Positions 59,668 to 64,000 of a stretch of 64,000 nucleotides of DNA are shown piece after piece. A program made the position numbers and the translations under genes. How positions within the stretch are numbered: the first letter of the stretch is position 1; every line of letters starts with the position of its first letter. Under the pieces are notes generated by a model. That model saw only the letters and a program-made list of their open reading frames with translations. It had not been told where the DNA came from and searched no databases. Source of the stretch: DASZTV01 sp035547515 (GTDB lineage: Bacteria > Actinomycetota > Actinomycetes > JAFAQI01); the NCBI GenBank assembly GCA_035547515.1, contig DASZUS010000008.1, positions 1 to 64,000 of the forward strand. Direction: 5' to 3'.

Positions 59668-60642
59668 GTGGCAATGCCGGCTGAGAAACCGACCGTCGCC
59701 GCCCCCGAGTCGATCCCCGCACCGCGCGAAGCGCGTGAGGCCGGCGACGTCTCGCTGCGGCGCGACTTCCACGACCTTCGAGTCGAGCGCTCCGACGAGC
59801 TGTGGAATGCCGCCTACCTCGGGCTGTCGTGGGCCGCGGTCGCCGGCTCGGTCGCGCTGTTCTGGAAGAAGCGGACGCCGCTTGCCGCCGGTGCCGCCAT
59901 CGCGGTGATCGCCAGCCGCCAGCAGGCGCTGTTGAACGTCGAGCACGACGCGATCCACCGGTCGCTGTTCCGCAACCGCCGGCTGAACGACGCGGTCGGC
60001 CTCGTGGCCGCTGCCGCACCGTGCGGTTCCGGGTTCCGTTCGACGCGAGCCCAGCACCTCCGCCACCACCGGCTGCTCAACACCCCTGACGACCCGGATG
60101 GCTACCTGCACGAGGGCCCGCACCTCGAGACCCGCAAGGGCCTGCTGCGCCACCTGGTCGAGGCCTTCACCGGCATCTACGCGGTCAAGCTGCTCAAGCG
60201 CCGCGAGGACTGGACCTGGGTCGACCCGGGCAACGCGGGCAAGGACAAGCGGGATCTCGTGCTGGTTCAGCTCGGCCTGTGGGCGCTGTTCGCGAAGCTC
60301 ACGCGGTGGTGGACCTACCCGCTGCTGTGGCTCGCGCCGCTGGTGACCATCACCTCCGGGGTCGTGGTGGCGCGCAACTACGTCGACCACGCGCTGGTCG
60401 GCGAGGAGCTCGAGGCCTACCCCGACCGGCGGGTGTCGGTCGACGCCCACCCGGTCGAGGGGGCGAACTTCTCGCCGTACAACATGAACTGGCACGCCGA
60501 GCACCACCTGTTCCCGTGGATCCCCGCGAGGAGACTGCCGGAGGCGTCACGTCGTCTTGCGGCGCGGACGGATGCGCCCGACCGGCTGGTGCACAAGAGC
60601 TACCTCGGCGCACTGCTGAAGCACCTCAAGACGCTGCCCTAG
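59668..60642 (+). CDS. membrane fatty acid desaturase
   Basis: A 324-residue membrane diiron desaturase. The three histidine boxes are visible: HDAIH near residue 93 (EHDAIHRSL), HLRHH near 132, and HAEHH near 279. Paired hydrophobic segments lie between them. It places a double bond in an acyl chain or hydroxylates or oxidises a related lipid, using oxygen and an electron donor. The start is GTG at 59668, with a likely leaderless promoter. The methyltransferase gene follows after 9 bp. Confidence 0.87.
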   Translation: MAMPAEKPTVAAPESIPAPREAREAGDVSLRRDFHDLRVERSDELWNAAYLGLSWAAVAGSVALFWKKRTPLAAGAAIAVIASRQQALLNVEHDAIHRSLFRNRRLNDAVGLVAAAAPCGSGFRSTRAQHLRHHRLLNTPDDPDGYLHEGPHLETRKGLLRHLVEAFTGIYAVKLLKRREDWTWVDPGNAGKDKRDLVLVQLGLWALFAKLTRWWTYPLLWLAPLVTITSGVVVARNYVDHALVGEELEAYPDRRVSVDAHPVEGANFSPYNMNWHAEHHLFPWIPARRLPEASRRLAARTDAPDRLVHKSYLGALLKHLKTLP

Positions 60643-60645
60643 GGT
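60640..60645 (+). promoter_or_regulatory. candidate -10 box of a leaderless methyltransferase mRNA
   Basis: TAGGGT overlaps the desaturase stop codon and lies exactly 6 nt before the methyltransferase GTG. CTGAAG 18 nt further upstream may be a weak -35 box. The methyltransferase could therefore be read alone as well as with the desaturase. Confidence 0.35.
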
Positions 60646-60651
60646 GCAGGC

Positions 60652-61677
60652 GTGACGCCAGCTGGAGCCAGCGAGCCGATCCGGACGGTACGGCGGCCCT
60701 GCGCGCTGTGCGGCGAGACCGATGCGGTCGTGCTCTGGAGCGGTCACGAGCACGAGTACCCCGAGACCACCGACGCGACGTTCTCGGTGGTCAAGTGCAA
60801 GAGCTGCGGTCTCGGACGGCTCGACCCGTGTCCCGACGTGAGTGAGCTCGACCGGATCTACCCGCCGACGTACTACAGCTACAACATGGTCAACGACCGC
60901 CGTCCCGATGGCTCGCTGAGCGCCAAGGAAAAGGTGTCGTTGAAGTACACCGGCCAGGTGCTGACCAAGGCGATGCGCCGCGCCGACGTACCCGCCGGGG
61001 CCAAGGTGAAACTGCTCGATGTCGGCTGCGGCGACGGCCGGATCCTCGACTACTACCGCGCCAGCCGGCCCGAGGGCATGGTCGAGACCTGGGGCCTCGA
61101 CATCAACGGCGACGCACTCGCGATTGCGGCAAAGGCCGGGCACAAGACCGTGCAAGGCGCATTCGAGGACCAGCACGGCGGGGAGCTCCCGAAGGGGTAC
61201 TTCGACATCGTCGTCGCGCGTCACGTCATCGAGCACGTCGAGGACCCGGTGGTCTTCACTCGTAACGCGGCCGAGCTGTTGCGGCCGGGTGGCGTGTTTC
61301 TCGCGGCTACCCCGGACTTCGGGTCCAAGGACGCCCAGAGGTTCGGCGGCCATTGGGGCGGCAACCACTTTCCGCGGCACTGGTGGTTCTTCGACGCGGA
61401 CTCGATGCGCAAGGTCGCCGAGCACGTCGGTCTCGACTGCGTTGCCGTGGAGTACGAGCTCAACCCGGTCTTCTGGACGTGGACCATGCACTCCGCGCTG
61501 CGCGACCGCTTCCCCGAGGCGAAGTGGGTGGACGCGGTCTTCCCGCCGGTGTCGATCTTCTACGGCGGCCCGCGCAGCTTCCTGCTACAAGGTGCCTTCA
61601 CCGTGGTCGACTCGGTCATGCGCCGTACCACGGGCATGACCGGCAGCATGATCGCCACCCTCCGCAAGCCCGCGTGA
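60652..61677 (+). CDS. class I SAM-dependent methyltransferase with N-terminal zinc-ribbon-like motif
   Basis: A 341-residue methyltransferase. The N terminus has CALCGE and CKSCGLGRL, a four-Cys pair spacing of a zinc ribbon. The AdoMet site LLDVGCGDGRILD lies near 123-135. Then come GLDINGDAL, ARHVIEHVEDP and LLRPGGVFLAATP. This arrangement is seen in methyltransferases acting on sugars or lipid-linked substrates. Placement behind a desaturase suggests a lipid or its precursor as substrate (inference). The start is a GTG at 60652. Confidence 0.85.
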   Translation: MTPAGASEPIRTVRRPCALCGETDAVVLWSGHEHEYPETTDATFSVVKCKSCGLGRLDPCPDVSELDRIYPPTYYSYNMVNDRRPDGSLSAKEKVSLKYTGQVLTKAMRRADVPAGAKVKLLDVGCGDGRILDYYRASRPEGMVETWGLDINGDALAIAAKAGHKTVQGAFEDQHGGELPKGYFDIVVARHVIEHVEDPVVFTRNAAELLRPGGVFLAATPDFGSKDAQRFGGHWGGNHFPRHWWFFDADSMRKVAEHVGLDCVAVEYELNPVFWTWTMHSALRDRFPEAKWVDAVFPPVSIFYGGPRSFLLQGAFTVVDSVMRRTTGMTGSMIATLRKPA

Positions 61678-61718
61678 GCCTGCTTGCGCCGCCAGGCGGG
61701 AGTGACTTATTCCACTTG

Positions 61719-61756
61719 CAGGCAGGCTTGCCTGTTTGTTTTTTTGCGCGTACCGT
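61719..61756 (+). promoter_or_regulatory. autoregulatory operator and promoter of the second TetR operon
   Basis: CAGGCAGGCTTGCCTG (61719-61734) has perfect 6-bp arms with a 4-nt spacer. TTGCCT (61728-61733) inside it is a good -35 box, followed after 17 nt by TACCGT (61751-61756) as -10 box. The TetR ATG is 8 nt further on. A repressor bound here would cover the -35 region of its own gene. Confidence 0.7.
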
Positions 61757-61764
61757 CCGAAGGC

Positions 61765-62385
61765 ATGGAGCGGCGATCGCAGGCTGAGCGCACCGAGGCG
61801 ATGCGTGCTCGCCTGCTCAACGCCACCATCGACTGCCTGGCGCACTCCGGCTACGGCCGGATGTCGACCAACGACGTCGTGCGGCGGGCCCACGTCTCCC
61901 GCGGCGCGCTCGCTCACCACTTCCCGACCAAGGCCGACCTCGTCACCGCGGCCGCCGAGCAGCTGGTCGAGTCGCGGGGCAAGGAGTTCCGCGAGCAGCT
62001 GTCCGCGCTCGATCCCGCGCGGCGTACCCCGGACGAGGCGCTGGCGGTCCTCTGGTCGTTCTACGACGACCCGACCGGCCTCGCGCTGATCGAGCTCACC
62101 GTCGCGTCACGCGCCTATCCCGAGCTGAAGCCGGTGCTGGCGCGCATGGAGGACCAGATCGCCGCGATCACCGCGGAGATGGTCCTGGAGTACTTCCCCG
62201 ATCTCGCGAAGCTGCCCTACATCGAAGAGGCGCTGCGCTCGCTGCACGCGCTCTACGCCGGGCTCGCGCTCGGTGCGATGGCAGGGGAGCACGCGAAGGG
62301 CCAGGCCCGGAAGGTTCGCGAGTTCCTCGGGGTACTCGCACTGAACATGCAGGTCGCCACCAATCCCGTCAGGAGCAAGTCATGA
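61765..62385 (+). CDS. TetR-family transcriptional regulator (autoregulated)
   Basis: A 206-residue TetR protein. The DNA-binding helix-turn-helix lies at about 15-60 (RARLLNATIDCLAHSGYGRMSTNDVVRRAHVSRGALAHHFPTKADLV as separate segments of three helices), followed by a ligand-binding core. The frame is open from 61684, but the ATG at 61765 follows a -10 box by 8 nt and leaves out a poly-T region. Its stop overlaps the next gene's ATG (ATGA), so it leads an operon with the diiron-type hydrolase and the monooxygenase. Confidence 0.9.
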   Translation: MERRSQAERTEAMRARLLNATIDCLAHSGYGRMSTNDVVRRAHVSRGALAHHFPTKADLVTAAAEQLVESRGKEFREQLSALDPARRTPDEALAVLWSFYDDPTGLALIELTVASRAYPELKPVLARMEDQIAAITAEMVLEYFPDLAKLPYIEEALRSLHALYAGLALGAMAGEHAKGQARKVREFLGVLALNMQVATNPVRSKS

Positions 62386-63245
62386 GCGTGATGTCCGTAC
62401 CGGCAGCGCCGAAGCGAGTGGTGAAGACCCGTCGGGTGAAGTTCGAGTACACGCCCGCCACGGTCAAGCGGCACTATGCCGGCGGCGACCTCATCATGAG
62501 CCACATCGTCGCGATCCTGTCGGCGATGTTTCCCGAGGGCGAGGACTTCTTCGTCCGATCGGTTCGCTACTACGCCGACGAGATCACCGACCCGGACCTC
62601 AAGGCGGCGGTCGCCGGCTTCACGGGCCAGGAGACGATGCACGGCCGCGAGCACCGGGCGCTCAACGAGCGGCTGCAGGAGCTCGGCTACCCGACGCGGC
62701 GGGTCGACCGGCTGGTGAAGGCGGACCTGGCCCGGGTCGAGCGGAAGGCGCCGCACAAGGTGCAGCTCGCCATCACGGCGGCACTCGAGCACTACACGGC
62801 GACCCTGGCCGAGCGGCTGCTCACCAGCGAGCGCGCGCGCGAGATGCTCGGCGACGGCGAGGTGCGCAAGGTCCTGCTCTGGCACGCCCTCGAGGAGTCC
62901 GAGCACAAGGCCGTCGCGTTCGACGTCTACCGCGCGGTCGGCGGCACCGAGAAGATGCGGATCCGGGTCATGCGGCTGATGACGTGGTCGTTCCTGTTCG
63001 GTACGGCGCTGCACACCGTGCTGTCGATGCTCGCGGACCGCTCGACGTACAACCCGATCCGGCTGGCGAAGAGCCTCGCGGCGCTGCGGACCTCGCCGTT
63101 CCTCGGCAAGGAGATGGTCGCCGCGATCAAGGACTACAACCGCGTCGGGTTCCACCCCAACGACCACGACAACAGTGAGTTGCTCGAGCGCTGGACGAAG
63201 GAGCTGTTCGGCGAGCAAGGCCAGCTGGCCGGGAACCTCAAGTGA
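62382..63245 (+). CDS. predicted metal-dependent hydrolase (PF10118-like, diiron-type)
   Basis: A 287-residue helical protein of the predicted metal-dependent hydrolase family. Candidate ligands are in FTGQETMHGREH (near 85-95), ALEHYTATLAE (near 135) and WHALEESEHKAVAFD (near 170), which form an E-x2-H-type diiron pattern. A late segment, FHPNDHDNSELL, is also conserved. The family is poorly characterised; in actinobacteria it is often next to oxidoreductases of lipid or steroid metabolism. It is coupled to both the TetR gene and the monooxygenase gene by 4-bp overlaps. Confidence 0.8.
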   Translation: MSVMSVPAAPKRVVKTRRVKFEYTPATVKRHYAGGDLIMSHIVAILSAMFPEGEDFFVRSVRYYADEITDPDLKAAVAGFTGQETMHGREHRALNERLQELGYPTRRVDRLVKADLARVERKAPHKVQLAITAALEHYTATLAERLLTSERAREMLGDGEVRKVLLWHALEESEHKAVAFDVYRAVGGTEKMRIRVMRLMTWSFLFGTALHTVLSMLADRSTYNPIRLAKSLAALRTSPFLGKEMVAAIKDYNRVGFHPNDHDNSELLERWTKELFGEQGQLAGNLK

Positions 63246-64000
63246 CCGCCCGCGCGCCCGACCACGAGGTCGTCGTCGTCGGCGCCGGCTTCGGCGGCAT
63301 GGGCGCGGCGATCGAGCTGAAGCGGCAGGGCTTCGAGGACATCCTGATCGTCGACCGCGAGTCCGACCTCGGCGGCACGTGGCACGTGAACCACTATCCC
63401 GGGCTCGCCGTCGACATCCCGTCGGTGACGTACTCCTACTCCTTCGAGCCGAACCCGTACTGGTCGCGGCTGTTCGCGCCGGGCTCGGAGCTCAAGCGGT
63501 ACGCCGTGCACGTCGCCGACAAGTACGACCTGCATCGCCACATGCGCTTCAACACCTCGGTCGAAGGGGCGCGCTGGGACGAGGACGACCAGGTGTGGGT
63601 GGTGAGCCTCGCCGGCGGCGAGACCGTCACCGCGAGGTTCCTCATCACCGCGACCGGCTACCTGTCGCAGCCCTACCGCCCGGAGATCCCCGGGATCGAC
63701 TCCTACACAGGCACGGTCATTCACACCTCGGACTGGGACGACGACGCCGACCTCGACGGCAAGCGGATCGCGGTCATCGGCACCGGCGCGACCGGCGTAC
63801 AGGTCATCCCCGAGCTCGCGAAGGTGGCCGGCGAGCTCACCGTCTACCAGCGCACCGCGATCTACGTCACCGCCAAGACCGACTTCCCGATCCCGAAGCA
63901 GGTGCAGCGGCTGTTCGCCCGGGTTCCAGCGACGCAGAAGGCGGCCCGGTTCGTCAGCACGTCGCTGCTCGAGATGCTGATGGTGCTCGGTGTGCTCCGC
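63242..64000 (+). CDS. flavin-containing/Baeyer-Villiger-type monooxygenase, partial at window end
   Basis: The first 253 residues of an FAD- and NADPH-dependent monooxygenase. The FAD-binding motif GAGFGG is at 14-19 and the NADPH-binding GTGATG near residue 180. The segment YTGTVIHTSDWD fits the Baeyer-Villiger fingerprint FxGxxxHxxxW[P/D], except that the first residue is Tyr instead of Phe. DRESDLGGTWHVNHYPGLAVDIPSVTYSYSFEPNP also matches this group in shorter blocks. It oxidises ketones to esters or hydroxylates heteroatoms. It starts with GTG at 63242, coupled to the hydrolase gene, under TetR control. Confidence 0.88.
   Translation, partial: MTARAPDHEVVVVGAGFGGMGAAIELKRQGFEDILIVDRESDLGGTWHVNHYPGLAVDIPSVTYSYSFEPNPYWSRLFAPGSELKRYAVHVADKYDLHRHMRFNTSVEGARWDEDDQVWVVSLAGGETVTARFLITATGYLSQPYRPEIPGIDSYTGTVIHTSDWDDDADLDGKRIAVIGTGATGVQVIPELAKVAGELTVYQRTAIYVTAKTDFPIPKQVQRLFARVPATQKAARFVSTSLLEMLMVLGVLR

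Overview
The window is about 64 kb of high-GC actinobacterial chromosome. The evidence is a complete mce/yrbE lipid-import operon, a fasR-fabD-fabH-acpP-fabF fatty-acid synthase block followed by an AccD6-like carboxylase, FabG and an FabI/InhA-like enoyl reductase, an EphD-type hydrolase/SDR fusion, several actinobacterial families (SCO6745, DUF1206), many ATGA/GTGA gene overlaps and promoters whose -10 box lies 6-8 nt before the start codon. I cannot name the genus. The layout mixes Streptomyces-like (fasR, fabH) and mycobacteria-like (accD, InhA-type, mce) traits. I see no IS element, prophage, integrase or CRISPR array.

Region 1 (1-10.6 kb): a nine-gene minus-strand catabolic operon. From promoter to end it encodes a Tat-signal gluconate-dehydrogenase-type small subunit, a GMC oxidoreductase, two zinc alcohol dehydrogenases, a VOC protein, a TetR regulator, an alpha/beta hydrolase, an SDR and an acyl-CoA synthetase. 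This suggests oxidation of an alcohol to an acyl-CoA. A palindrome with arms CTGACA/TGTCAG and a 4-nt spacer stands before this operon (9431), before a ten-helix transporter-like gene (10602), and in a close form before an enoyl-CoA hydratase/TauD pair (19507). A GC-rich variant precedes a class II aldolase (16718). This looks like a small local regulon.

Region 2 (10.6-22.4 kb): an RNA 2',3'-cyclic phosphodiesterase, a ceramidase-like secreted protein, tRNA-Lys(CTT), a Tat-exported DyP-like protein, secreted-repeat and beta-helix proteins, an aldolase, a CocE-type hydrolase, the remnant of a Ddn-type F420 reductase gene, an enoyl-CoA hydratase, a TauD-family dioxygenase, and a DUF421 protein with a small membrane protein.

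Region 3 (22.4-33.1 kb): a 952-residue secreted protein with repeated Ig-like domains, ended by a 13-bp-stem hairpin, then the FAS-II block with a 17-bp palindrome between fasR and fabD as the probable FasR site.

Region 4 (33.1-43.6 kb): a secreted beta-propeller, an orphan Dam-like adenine methyltransferase, a phosphodiester-glycosidase-like protein, a LysE transporter, two unknown secreted proteins, an anti-sigma-type ATPase, and an AbiEi/DUF559-type gene flanked by two gap-free, about 75% identical 60-bp direct repeats.

Region 5 (43.6-52.6 kb): an SRPBCC protein and the mce operon (two YrbE permeases, MceA-F and one Mce-associated protein), chained by overlapping stop/start codons.

Region 6 (52.6-64 kb): EphD-like fusion, DUF2237, hemerythrin, DUF1206, SCO6745-family and MBL-fold proteins, a fatty acid desaturase, a methyltransferase, and a self-regulated TetR operon with a diiron-type hydrolase and a Baeyer-Villiger-type monooxygenase cut by the window edge.
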